The notes below the pieces were generated by a model that was not told the origin of the DNA, made no database searches, and saw only the letters and a program-made list of their open reading frames with translations. From positions 54,865,510-54,929,509 of the forward strand of contig OY759266.1 of assembly GCA_963662155.1 (NCBI GenBank): DNA of 64,000 nucleotides, given 5' to 3'. Origin of the DNA: Lamellibrachia columna. Its lineage: Eukaryota; Annelida; Polychaeta; Sabellida; Siboglinidae. Of this stretch, positions 25,873 through 36,480 are shown one piece after another. Position 1 is the first letter of the stretch, and every line of letters starts with the position of its first letter. The translations under genes were made by a program, and so were the position numbers.

Positions 25873-28800
25873 ACTGAAGCGTCGCCATCTGATGTTAAAC
25901 AGTTGGCACCACTTTTCAGTTGTTCTACACTAGTCACCAAATGACACTACTAGTGTTAAACATAAAAATAGATTCCTTGACATTGTTCCATGGCGCATTT
26001 TTTTTCAAGCATATTATATGCTTAAGTTGAATACAGTATATTTATATATCACTGTGACAATATCATGAGCTATATTGTAAGAATCAACTTACCAACACCA
26101 CTAGAGCCAATGGTCCAAGGTAAATAATAAATACAAAGGAAAATATCATGAGCCATGTAAAAATTCCACGAATCACCCAGTTGCGCCACCTGAAAAGAAC
26201 AATGAAGAAACAGTGAACAGGACAAACAGCAAGAACATGGCAAAGACAGATTGACTAACAGTCATATATAATCATATCCAGTCATAAAAAATCTAATTTT
26301 CGCAGTAATTGTTAATGTAATGGCAAAGTACATTGAAATGTACAAAGTCTAGTGTTTTAAATTGTTTAGCATTCTCTGATAAATATAGTCTTGCTCTATA
26401 TTTTTTACACTTTTAATTTAGATTTAAATCCTGGTAGACAATTTGTATTGTTTTTCTTTAACACGTTAATAATTTTTTTGCATTGTGACTGTGGTTTACA
26501 ACCTGGTAAAATGCTCATAAATAAGGCACAGTTAATTAAAAATTACTTTGGTTACCACCACTCAGTAATTAATTGCAATTGCTACAGTGACATGTTGTCA
26601 CGTAGCATATGATTATACCACCAATATGACCACCATGTGTGGTAATCAAACAATTTTAGAAAATGCCACATGGGACAGCAGAAATACGCACTTTGGTGGC
26701 AGATCTTTGAGTGCTGAGTCAATGACTTCTGTGGTCTTGTCACTACCTTGCGGTAGCGTTGCATTGTCACTGAAGTCTGGCGAGATTTCTTCAACATCTT
26801 CTGCATCCCCACCAGGGGTGGCAGAAGAGGACTGGGGTGTTGTGTGGCCAGTCTGAGTATCGTGGACAGTGGTGTCTCCGCCCACATTGGTGGCGTCACC
26901 AGCAATGTTCTTCGACTCATCTACTACATTATCCTTGTCTTTCTGTTCATCCTGTGACTCTGAATGGACATTCTGGATGACATCTCTACCAGGACCAGTC
27001 TCTTTTTGCTCTGCTCCATCTTTTGCCTGCTCCACAGAAGAAAAGATATTAATATATATATATATATAATATAAACAAAGAAATCAACATCTCCAGGCAC
27101 AATATATGACAAATAGAGAATTTTATATGAAAACACCAAACATCTCAGAGACAATCAGGTGACCATTTTGCCAGTCACTGTTCAAGAAGTAAAGAAGCAA
27201 TGAGCTGGTTACTTGGCAACCAAAGCATGGACAGGTGACCAGGGACACCATATTTATCCAAACCTACTTGCATCTGAATTCGGCATAACAGTTACTGAAC
27301 AGTAATTGTATAAAACTATGCAGGACAGGCGTCAATGGAACAACTTTAATGGGATATTAAACGCTGCAGCTGGTGTGAACTTCTGCATAGCAGATCTGCA
27401 TATTTGGTGATATAGCTGCGCATGGATATGCTGGCATTCCAGTTCATAAAGTCTGAGCCATATATAGTGGAAGACATTCTTAAACAACAAACTAGACAAC
27501 AATGATATTTCTGGGACAATGGGTACACACACACTTGACAAAAGTACTCAGGATAAAGAAGGAGAAAATTTACAGGTGTTTGAAGTCACTGTGCCAAAGC
27601 CTGCTCTGGTTTTAAAGAGAGGGTACAATTACACAGCCCATAGTTATGTGGAGATGATGCCAGACATAGTAGTACTCAGCAACAATAACTTAAGTTTCTG
27701 CTTGTTTTGTGTTAAATGGGCACTTTTTCACATAACGAACATTTTAATGACAAGCACTACATTATATGAATTACAATTTTCTTCAACCACAACTATTTAG
27801 ATTATTACTCAATGTTTCGACTGCCATCGGCAGCCTTCATCAGGAATTCTGGGACACGTGACTCAGTCTATATCCTCCCTTGTCTCGATTCATGACTGGA
27901 GCCTTTCGAATCCATATGGCCTCTTTGATCCATCTTGCATTTCTATTACACTCTCTGTAAATCACTTTTGCCCTCTCTCAGTCTATGATGCAATTGTTCC
28001 TGTCTGCATAGTCTATTATTGCAGACTTGTGCCCTACCGCCGCTGACTCTCTCTTCTGTTGTCTGGTAAATTGTCTGGTTGTGATGTTTTCAACCTCCTT
28101 CTTGTGTTCTTCGGGTCTTGTTCCAAATGTTCTCCCTGTTTTGCCGATATATGAGAGCGTAACAAAAACGCAAGATGGATCAAATAGGCCATATGGATCC
28201 AAAAGGCAACTCCAGCCATGAAACAAGGGGGCATATAGTACAGGTAATTGGCTTTCTTTTTTTATAATGGGGATGAAATGTCGAATTATTTCAAATACAA
28301 ACACACTTGATCAAATAAAAATATGCTCAATTAAAATTCAAATACACAGACGTCACAAGGGTTAAATTCAAACACTGTATATCAGAATATTTAATATTGT
28401 ATACAGTATTATTTAATTAAATGGTGGGTTAGGTTTGGTAGGTATGCATCTACCAATATCTAAGATCCTAAAATGTGCATGTTCAAGCAGGTTAAATACA
28501 CCAAATACAAGTTGCCGTATTTGGCACACATGTATTTGACCAAATACATCAAACATGAAAATCAATTACTGGCTTTTGTGAAAAGTAAAATACGAATATG
28601 CAAATCAGCTTATTTAAATATTTGACCCCAACTGGCAACTCATAAGACATAACATAGTCAAAAGTGTCATAACGCCAACATCTTGGACGGTGGCATTGTT
28701 TTGTAAATGATAAGTGTTTTATTCAAGTAAACACATATATTTCTGCAAACATCAAGAATAATGTAGTAAACTCATATATAGTTCGGATTACTGATCCTAT

Positions 28801-29200
28801 ACTATAAACTGTTTAATAAATATGTGGTATTTTATGATTATTATTCGGTTCGAGCGATAATACCGACCGTTGATGTAAAGAATATTCTAGAAAACATTTT
28901 AAATACTTGTGCTCACATCAACAAATAAGATAATATGCACTATTCGTTATATTAATCAAACTCTAAAAGCACACTTAGTAAAAGGTAGGGCTAAATCTGA
29001 CCAATGTCTACGTTGTGATTAATCTGTAAGGCATTCAGATTATCCGACCGTAAACAGCTAGCCGAAATTCATGACAACAGACAAGTTTACGAAATTTATC
29101 AAGCTGCGGAAGCTGAAATCATTAATCAAACAACACCCACCTCTGGCTCTGCTGATATTCCACCTGGTTCTACTATATGCCGTTTCCTGAGATCAGACAT
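20462..29200 (-). CDS. CDS2: Phosphatidate cytidylyltransferase (CDP-diacylglycerol synthase), complete, 11 exons
   Basis: The enzyme converts phosphatidic acid plus CTP to CDP-diacylglycerol, the precursor of phosphatidylinositol and cardiolipin, in the ER membrane. Exons: 29141-29200, 26692-27026, 26093-26189, 24759-24935, 24173-24292, 23845-23927, 23239-23395, 22677-22811, 21602-21736, 21065-21168 and 20462-20585. They join in frame to 508 aa; human CDS2 has 445, and the excess is an acidic, low-complexity N-terminus in exon 2. Several hydrophobic membrane segments follow from about residue 138. The family signature spans exons 9-10 (residues 424-450): [10 protein letters not shown] then [39 protein letters not shown] and [13 protein letters not shown] are also conserved. 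Exon 2 could start 3 nt earlier (27029). Exon 9's acceptor region is tandemly repeated in the intron. The start codon gives MSDLRKR, like MTELRQR in vertebrates. CDS1 and CDS2 cannot be told apart by sequence; PCNA adjacency suggests CDS2. Confidence 0.97.
20674..20765. repeat. 23-bp tandem repeat, 4 copies, CDS last intron
   Basis: Four copies of a 23-bp unit of the form CCTATACTCATGTTATATAA plus three bases, the last two diverged, lie just upstream (minus strand) of CDS exon 11. No function is evident. Confidence 0.85.
21695..22074. repeat. 62/64-bp tandem repeat built from the 3' splice site and start of CDS exon 9
   Basis: Six copies (lengths 62, 62, 64, 62, 62, 64) lie at the intron 8/exon 9 boundary. 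The first copy (plus coordinates) is real exon sequence: on the minus strand each unit reads TGTTGTCAG, then the first 41 nt of exon 9 (GTTCGTCTGAACTGG onward), then about 12 nt of spacer. The intron therefore offers five extra decoy acceptors with exon-like sequence behind them. Use of the nearest decoy adds 62 nt and runs into a TGA soon after the true exon start. Confidence 0.93.
25136..25492. mobile_element. hAT-type MITE with 8-bp target-site duplication
   Basis: The 357-bp element begins CAGGGTTG and ends CAACCCTG and is flanked by a perfect 8-bp direct duplication GTTGCATT (25128-25135 and 25493-25500). Eight-bp duplications and CAGGG termini are diagnostic of the hAT superfamily. The interior is made of AT-rich, partly palindromic blocks (GATTTAAATC type) and has no coding capacity, so it would depend on a transposase elsewhere. 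It sits in CDS intron 3. Confidence 0.92.
25665..25826. repeat. 162-bp near-perfect palindrome
   Basis: The left arm begins CAATAATTACTAACACTAG and the right arm ends with its inverse complement CTAGTGTTAGTAATTATTG. Arms of about 80 bp meet at a CACATATATATATGTGTG centre. A (TA)n tract follows to 25865. It could be a fold-back transposon or a duplication around a microsatellite. It lies in CDS intron 3, next to the hAT MITE. Confidence 0.93.
27808..28200 (-). mobile_element. Penelope-like element remnant, GIY-YIG endonuclease end
   Basis: The minus strand encodes [20 protein letters not shown] (about 28100-28160), which matches the YIG half and following Arg/His region of the GIY-YIG endonuclease of Penelope-like retroelements. 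Downstream frames give [16 protein letters not shown] and [13 protein letters not shown] sequence near 27860-27950, the usual end of these proteins. The reading frame shifts and no reverse transcriptase part remains. It lies in CDS intron 1. Confidence 0.75.
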
Positions 29201-29345
29201 AGTTACGCTAAGACTGCGCTGTATTTACAGCGGACTGATGACTGCAAATCGGAATAATTTCATCCCATCCCGAAATGGCTTCCTGCGTTTCTCGCATGCG
29301 CAGTTTGACATCAGCGCATTAGGTCCACTTCCGATTGATCGGGAC
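29201..29345 (-). promoter_or_regulatory. CDS gene promoter with NRF-1-like palindrome
   Basis: Upstream of the ATG at 29200 lies CGCATGCGCAG near 29294-29304, matching the NRF-1 core, plus ACTTCCG near 29328-29334 (ETS core on the minus strand). Both are typical of TATA-less housekeeping promoters. Site calls are by consensus only. Confidence 0.5.
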
Positions 29346-29885
29346 TGTTGACAGTCAGTGTTGGTGAACAAAACTTAAAATAATGTATGTATCGCCATCA
29401 TGCTTCCCATGTGATGCAACGCGTTATTAATCTATCACACCACCATTCCGTATGATCTTGATGTTAGCTAGTAGCTACCGAAGAACATAGTCAATAACAA
29501 GCAGGTTCAAGTTAATTCTGCGCTGGAGAGTACTGTAACATAGTAATTGTATGTCAATATCACCATGGCAACGAGGCCACGGTTAAGGGAGACAACCCAC
29601 TTTAAATTACATTTTCTGAAAAAACAATTATTCAAAATGTGTTTCCACCTTATTCTGATAGCTTTGTAAGTTAGTAAGTTAGATGTTCTAAATATCATAT
29701 GCAGTGAGTCTTATCAATTAATGTTCAAAGTCAAAGACAAAGATAATTTGTTAGCATTTAACCAAGCCACAAGTTTTTTTAGTTCAGTATTCATTTTGTC
29801 CGTTGTTTCATCCAAATGTTCACCAATATTAGGGTAGTTGATGCAGTTGACGCGATGACGAGGAAGGGAGGTCAAGCGTCAAGAT
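29346..29885. other. Spacer between CDS promoter and LINE
   Basis: No gene is visible. TTAAGGGAGACAACCCACT at 29583-29601 resembles, in inverted orientation, GGGTTGGGTGTCTCCCCTTAA at 36716-36736. The two could be remnants of transposon ends bracketing the whole repeat-rich interval. Confidence 0.3.
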
Positions 29886-32845
29886 TTAACAAGATTTGCC
29901 ATCCAAGCCAAAGGCCCAGATGGCAAGTGGACAAGGAAGCCATTGGCTTATCGAGAGTCCAACAATGTTCATCTACTTATAACACGCCCTCCTGAGATAT
30001 GTGTCAACCTTGTTTTTAAACATATTCACGCTGCTAGCAGTTACACAATCTGTAGACAATTTGTTCCATTCATTTATTGTCCTCTGTGAGAACGAGTGCT
30101 TCCTGATGTCCAAACTACATTGATCCTTTACTAATTTTACCTCATGTCCTCTAGTTCTGCTATCCTTCTTGAGTGAGAAAAACATATTTCTATCAATATT
30201 TTCATACCCATTCAATATCTTAAAAACTTCAATCTGATCTCCTCTTAACCTCCTTGTCTCTAGAGTTGTTAAACCACATTCTTTCAGGCGTTCTTCATAA
30301 CTAAGGTCTCTCAGTTCTGGAATCATTTTAGTTGCTCTCCTTTGTATGCGTTCAAGCGTATCTATATCCTTCTTACGATATGGTCTCCATGCTTGTATAC
30401 AGTATTCTAAATGAGGTCTAACTATTGCTTTATAAAGAGGTATAATTAAGTTTTTTCCCTTGTATGTTATGTTTCTTCTAATCAATCCAAGAATTTGATT
30501 ACCCTTTGAAGCTGCAATACCACACTGCTCTGAAACTTTCATATCAGCGCTTATTGTAACTCCTAAGTCCTTTTCTTTTACAGTAGTACCCAGAACAGTA
30601 TCTCCCATTTTATAGTTTACATTCAAGTTCCCATGTCCTGTATGTAGGCATTTACATTTCCCCAAATTGGACAACATCTGCCATTTCTCAGACCATTTCA
30701 CTAATCTGTCTAGATCGTTTTGTAAATGTTGTTTATCACCATCAGTATTAACCTTTCTAAACAGTTTTGTGTCATCCGCAAATTTCAGTACGTTACTTGT
30801 TATACTGTCTTCCAAGTCATTGATATAAATTAAGAATAATATAGGTCCTAATACTGATCCTTGAGGTACCCCACTCAAAACCGATTTCCAATTTGGAACT
30901 TCTCCATCTACTACAACTCGTTGTCTTCTGTCAGTCAGCCATTGTTCTATCCAGTCAGTTATGCTATCCCCGATACCATGGGCTTTTAATTTAAGTAGTA
31001 ATCTTTGATGTGGCACTTTGTCAAAAGCTTTCTGAAAATCTAAGTAGATAATATCTACTGGCGATCCCACTTAGTGATTTCTTCCAAAAAACATAACATA
31101 TTTGTTAAGCATGACCTCGCTTTAAGGAATCCATGTTGAGATGAATTTAATAATTTATGCTTAACGAGGAAGTCCACCATATGGTCTTTAATTAACCTTT
31201 CTAATAATTTACAAATCACTGACGTTAAACTCACTGGTCTGTAATTCTCTGACTTATTTCTCGAACCCTTTTTAAATAATGGTATGATGTTTGCTTCTTT
31301 CCATTCAAACGGAACAACTCCCTCTTTTAATGACAAGTTGAATACTCTTGCAAGTGGTATACTGATTTGTTCTACTGTTTCCATTAGTAATTTTGGAGGA
31401 ATCCCATCCACTCCCGGTGATTTGTTATCCTTCATTGCCTTTATTTTCTTAGCTACCAATTCTGGAGTTACAACTAACGGACCTAAATAGTCAGATTTAG
31501 CCCCCTGAAATTTAGCATCAGCAACTGGTAATGAACTAATATCTTCTTTGGTAAACACTGAACTGAAGTAACCATTTAGGTCTTCCGCCATTAAAAACCC
31601 CTGTGATATTATATTTCCAGCACTGTCTTCTAGAGGTCCAACCTTGTCTTGTACGTTTTGTTTACTCCTGACATATGCATAAAAACTCTTGCTGTCATTT
31701 TTTATGTTACATGCTAGTTTTTGCTCATAGCTTCTTTTAGATTGTCTGATTTCAGTTGTAGCTGCATTAAGTGCCTCTTTGTATTTTGCATAGTCTTCTT
31801 CCTTTCTGGTACGCCTATAAACCCTCCACATAGTTTGTTTTAGCATTATTTTTCTAATAGCCTCTTTTGACAAGTGTTTCTTTCTACACCGTTTTCCTTG
31901 TTTTTGGAAGGGAACAAATTTATCGATGATACTCTCAATTTCATATTTTAGAATATTCCAACATTCAATTGCAGTCTTATTCATCAGCATGTTATTCCAA
32001 TCTAGCTTTGCTAAGTATTTTCTCATATCTTTGTAGTTACCTTTGTGGAAGTTTCTCTTGTACGTTTTCTTATTTTTACTTTCTGATTTTACATTGATGT
32101 CAAAATGTATTTGATTATGGTCACTATTACCCAATGGTTCAAATATTTTTACATTGGCCACTAATTCTTTTTGTGATGACAAAACTATATCTAATACATT
32201 TTCTCCCCTGGTTGGTTCTAGTATGTGCTGAGTAAGAAAGCTATCCTGGATTAAAAATAGAAATTGTTGGTCCTCAATCCCTGTGCTCTCTAGAGAATTC
32301 CATTGTATGTGTCCATGGTTAAAATCTCCCATTATGATACATTCCCCTTTACTAACTTCCTTTATAGCGTTTTTTATTTTTGTGTTGTCCTCTTCGTTTA
32401 TGTTTGGACTTCGGTAAACTAATCCAATAGTTAATTTTTAATTTCCTGAAACAATTTTGCACCAAACAGCTTCATCGCAATCGGCTTCCCTTTCTAGTTT
32501 TATTTCATAAGCCTGAATAGATTCTTTAACATATAAAATAACTCCCCCGCCCCTTCTTCCTATTCGATCTTTCCTAAACATTACATATCCTGTCAGTCCT
32601 AATTCAGCATCTGTTATATCTATGTTGGCCCATGATTCAGTTATACCAATTATGTGAGGGTCAATATCTTCTACCATAATGTTTAATTCGTTTTTCTTAT
32701 TTACTATGCTCCTTGCATTTAAACATACACATCTATAACCTTTTTCAGAGATGTTTTTCGGATGATTTGATATTGGTTTATCTGTGCTAGAGGCCTCTTC
32801 TTCTGAAAAACGTTGGCTTGTATAATCCTCCGCCCTACGCTTCAA
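29886..32845 (-). mobile_element. Nearly intact non-LTR retrotransposon (endonuclease plus reverse transcriptase)
   Basis: Three minus-strand frames form one polyprotein. 32438-32845 is the N-terminal half of an apurinic-type endonuclease (CLNARSIVNKKNEL, ITESWA, FRKDRIGRRGGG). 31055-32332 continues it (MGDFNHGHIQW, SDHNQI) into the RT fingers (KSPGVDGIPPKLL, NYRPVSLTSV). 29973-31070 is the RT core (YLDFQKAFDKVPH, SGVPQGSVLGP, catalytic FADD) and thumb. The first two frames are the same and are separated by a single in-frame TAA. A frameshift near 31060-31075 separates the second and third. The 3' UTR is short and ends near 29886 with GATGGCAAATCTTGTTAA. A 5'-truncated relative sits at 49680. 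Clade is probably CR1/Jockey-like but not determined. Confidence 0.92.
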
Positions 32846-33165
32846 GTAGGTATCTGTAAATACGCCTCCTGAATTGATTAATGTTCTTAGACATAACCAC
32901 TGCCTCCGGAAGTCTATTCAAGTTGTTTACAATCCTTAGGATGAACAAGTACTTCCGTATATCCAATATTGAATGCACTTTGGTTATTTTGAATGGGTAC
33001 CCTCTGTAGCAGACCATGCATTCTCTGTGACAAAGATGTCAACAGGAAGTATACTTTCTAACTTGTTGAATATTTTGAAGACCTCTAGTAGGTCAGCTCT
33101 TAGCTGCCTAGTCTCAAGAGTATGTTTCAAGCTCTCAACCTTTTTGGGTAGTCCATATGATTAAA
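32835..33165 (-). mobile_element. Second LINE, C-terminal RT fragment
   Basis: The minus strand carries LETRQLRADLLEVFKIFNKL-like sequence around 33060-33110 and ITKVHSILDIRKYLFILRIV to RRRIYRYLLEA-stop at 32835-33017. This is the terminal part of an RT protein related to, but distinct from, the neighbouring element. It abuts directly the 5' end of the larger LINE, so one element inserted next to or into the other. Confidence 0.75.
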
Positions 33166-33174
33166 ATTTGAGAT

Positions 33175-34190
33175 GTGTTGTGTCAGCCTGCCATTCTGTC
33201 ACGACTATTTGCATGGCATCCTGTAACCCATGATATGCTTTCACATTACCGTCTGTTGCCGTCACATTTTATGCCGACCTGTTGCTTGGCAAAGTTCACT
33301 CCGATTTCACGGCCTATTTAAAATTCTGAGATTGGACTGACCGAATCATGGCTGTACATCCTTGATGGCCTGGGCATGACACATTTTGATCTTTACTGCG
33401 AAGTGATGCACCTAGTTTGCACAGCTTGTTCTCCAAGTGAAAACCTATAATCTCATGCTTGTCCGTCTGCCATTCAATCGCGGTTCCCACTGCTTGACTT
33501 GCGCTCTGTCGACAACTGTAGCTGTTTTACAGGGATGTTGAGTTGTACCCCACATCAATGCTGATATTGATTGGTGTGCTTGCTGGAAGACCACGCAGAA
33601 CATTTACTCCTCTGGTTTTTTCCTTCTTCTGCTGTAGGTCGTCAGTCGTGGACTGAAAAGTAATTGTGGCCACCTGGTTGGATGTCTTTTGCATCCCACT
33701 TCGACTTGGGGGAGGCGTGTTTGTTGTGGCCAGAACGTGTTGCAACTTTGTCTTTCCCATAGTTGAATCTTATAGTCCTACATGGATGGCTACATTTGGA
33801 ACACACGGTTTCTGACCACTACTGCCCATGTCTGCTTCAGAATACAGCTTGTTCATATGTGACTTGTAGTGACAGGCTGAACAGGACAATGACTGTTGCC
33901 AACACAAACCTATTTTTTTCTCATGTACTTTAAAGTGTCCTCTCTGCTAGCATGCTGTTTAAAGCAATCATTCCACATTGCTGCATTTTTGTCCACACTA
34001 AGTAAACGCATTTCAGAAAATGAACGAGTCTCTGTCTGTGTTTCTGCTTGAAGATGTGTTTCTGCTTGAAGATAGTTGTCTGTTAGGTCAGGGCATTTAT
34101 CATGTCGTGGCCGTAGAATTTTGCTCATGCCTGACCGGCCCTCTCCGTCGGAAACTGCCAGCAATCCTGAAGGAGTGGTTTGCACCACTC
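33175..34190 (-). pseudogene. Decayed Mutator-like transposase
   Basis: Minus-strand frames 33910-34188 (SFSEMRLLSVDKNAAMWNDC), 33527-33760 (NTPPPSRSGMQKTSNQVAT, VNVLRGLPASTPINISIDVG) and then shifted frames to about 33180 (EIIGFHLENKLCKLG, CPGHQGCTA, GNVKAYHGLQDAMQI) are in the order expected for the Mutator-like transposase domain found in many invertebrate mobile elements. Stops and frameshifts separate the parts. The family match rests on recalled motif patterns and was not confirmed by a search. Confidence 0.6.
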
Positions 34191-34316
34191 TGTCAAAGTC
34201 ATCCTGGTCTAGCCACTGGGTTCCTGTTGGATTGCGGCATTTGATGGTTTGTGGTAACAGTGGCCGCCCTTGAAGCAGCCAACCTTCAACTTAATTCCAC
34301 CATTTCTCCTCACTCT

Positions 34317-34355
34317 TTCCTCACTCTTTCTACTACTACTACTACGACTACGACG

Positions 34356-34386
<31 letters not shown>
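34317..34386. repeat. (CTA/CGA)n trinucleotide repeat
   Basis: A run of CTA triplets with a few CGA interruptions. It encodes polyserine or polythreonine in spurious frames and is not a gene. Confidence 0.9.
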
Positions 34387-34950
34387 TCATGTGTTGTCTC
34401 CTCCATTGTAAAATCCCAGGTAAATCCAAGTAAAATTACTAATGAAAGTGACAAAACCGTTATCTGAATCTAATCCACCTGAGAATCCAGATTAAAGTGA
34501 CAGTTGACCACAAATCCATTGCAAAGTCTATATGGGCAAGGACATTTTCATGGGTATCCACAAGTCAATGTAATTCAAAGTTTCATGTATTAATCTGGAA
34601 TCTGGGGGGATCTGAGGAGGTCTGAGGGGGTTAGAGGGTAAATGATGTTTGTTTTGTGTAATTTCTGATCAATTTGAGATCACCACTTATCTTTTCAGCC
34701 ACCTTCACTTATAGTAGAAACCATTTACTCTTAGTAATTACTTTAATCTAGTTTGTGTTTACATTACAAAAAATCTGATTCCATTAAATGAAATATGTAT
34801 TTCAATGCAAGAACAAATGCGAATATCGTTCATGTGGAATTATGATTGTGGGACATGATGGCTCTGTGGAAGAACATCGTCGGACTGTCAGTAAAGGGGA
34901 CTGGGCTTTAATTCCACCTTCTGTCGGTTTGAAACATGGGCAATTTCATG
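34387..34950. other. No feature recognised
   Basis: A plus frame at 34788-34976 has no family I recognise and is not called. Nothing else is supported. Confidence 0.3.
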
Positions 34951-35350
34951 CAACCCACTACATCTCTCATGAGTAAATGCAGTGTACTCCATCTCTCATG
35001 AGTAAATGCTGTTGACTCCAACTCTCATGAGTAAATGCTGTGTACTCCATCTCTCATGAGTAAATGCTGTGTACTCCATCTCTCGTGAGTAAAAGCTGTG
35101 GACCCCATCTCTTGAGAGTCAATGTTGTGGACTCCATATCTCGTGAGTAAATGCTGTGGACTCCACCTCTCATGAGTAAATGCTGTAGACTAGTGATGAA
35201 GAAGAATGGGAAACAAAAATTTATGACCAGTATCTGTGCCAGCCTCACCCCGGACTACAGGGAAAAGGAGGAGAGGAACAATTCCATCTCTCATGTGTAA
35301 ATGCTGTGGACTCCATCTCTCAACAGTAAATGCTGTGGATGCCATCTCTC
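34951..35350. repeat. 29-bp tandem repeat, interrupted
   Basis: About seven imperfect copies of a 29-bp unit (CCATCTCTCATGAGTAAATG plus nine bases) run from 34960 to 35190, then two or three more at 35283-35350 after a roughly 90-bp insertion of unrelated sequence. The copies lie just left of the kinesin-like pseudo-exon. Confidence 0.85.
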
Positions 35351-35486
35351 ACGATTATCTGCAGAAGAGTCCAAGATGCAGTTCATTTAATTCTGCTAAC
35401 TACCTCACAAAAGGATGCAAATGAACGAATGAATGAATGCTTTGCTAAAGGTGAGCGAGTAGATAATGTTGATGTTGTGTTGATAG

Positions 35487-35676
35487 GGCAAGCATATGGT
35501 GGACGCAGATGGTGTGGAGAGATTCAACATGTTCCACGAGAACTCGATGTTACACACAGAAAACAACAACCTGTGTATGAACGTGAAAGCGCTACAACAA
35601 ACAGTCAACGCCATCACGGCGTAGAACATCGCCTTACTGGCCGAGCACAACACAGCAATGATTGCCAGTGATGAGG
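35487..35676 (+). pseudogene. Isolated decayed exon resembling kinesin KIF21 coiled-coil
   Basis: The 190-nt segment lies between an acceptor (TTGATAG at 35480-35486) and a donor (GTAAGA at 35677). It translates to [39 protein letters not shown], then an in-frame TAG, then NIALLAEHNTAMIAS. This resembles the KIF21A/B region just after the motor (family pattern HENSMLQTENNNLR-hydrophobic-K-AMQET). Retained splice sites mean it is a copied genomic exon, not a processed pseudogene. No neighbouring KIF21 exons are visible. Identification is by recalled pattern. Confidence 0.6.
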
Positions 35677-35699
35677 GTAAGAACAAACTGGCATTTTAT

Positions 35700-36060
35700 C
35701 TGGCAATCTTATTCAATATGTATTTTTTTGTCTGATTTAATTCCTTGTATACCTTAATTTATTATTTTACTATTTTAATCCCATTTGATAGTTATACTTG
35801 TATTGCTCTTAATGTAATTTATCATTTAAATTATTTTATTCCATGTATACATTTTAGTTGTAATGCCTTTAAATTGTACTTGTATTTTAACTGTTAATTT
35901 GATGTATGATTTTTAGTTGTATTGTTCTTAATTAATTTATTATTTTAATTATTTAATTGCCTATATACGTTTAGCTGTACTATTATTTTATCGTAAAGCA
36001 CCATAGAACACTATGTGATTATGGCGCTATATAAATATAGTATTTTGTTATTATTATTCT
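35700..36060 (+). mobile_element. AT-rich LINE or SINE 3' tail
   Basis: AT-rich sequence with internal TTTTAGTTGTA-type repeats ends in GGCGCTATATAAATATAG (36024-36041) and TTATTATTATT. This resembles the 3' tail shared by several SINE and LINE families. No coding part was recognised. Confidence 0.45.
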
Positions 36061-36061
36061 A

Positions 36062-36480
36062 AAGTCACCAGCATAAAGTGTGTACATATCTGTGTAGATT
36101 TTCTGGCATCGTGTTCTCGCGTCCTCTGCAAACTTTTTCTTGTTTTCAGCTGTAATCATGGCATTCTCTCCCAAGAACATTCTAGATGAGAAAGATGCTC
36201 TCATGATATGTCGGAACTGTGTCTGTTAGGTAGTATCATCCTATCATTGGACACTTTTTAATAAGTCTGCATGACTGGGCACCATGCCTGAATGCAGTAG
36301 TCCAGATGCGGTCTTACAAGGGGCTTGTATAATTGTACCACTACCTGCTTGGTCTTGTATTTATGTTGATCATACCTAGCATAGCATTTGCATTCTTGGA
36401 CGCCTTAGCACACGGCTCCGTTACTTCGCTGTCAGTTATTACCAAACCACCTTCTTCCAGGTACAAGTTAAATATATACA
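36062..36480 (-). mobile_element. LINE reverse-transcriptase C-terminal fragment
   Basis: The minus strand reads EVTEPCAKASKNANAMLGMI near 36380-36430, then VVVQLYKPLVRPHLDYCIQA near 36280-36350, and ends with a small open frame at 36019-36204. The motif LYK-LVRPHL-YC-QAW is typical of the LINE RT thumb. Frames are broken. Confidence 0.65.

Noticed and set aside
34788..34976. 62-aa plus frame with two Cys residues near the start
   Set aside because: No family recognised and it is embedded in repeat-rich spacer; chance frame.
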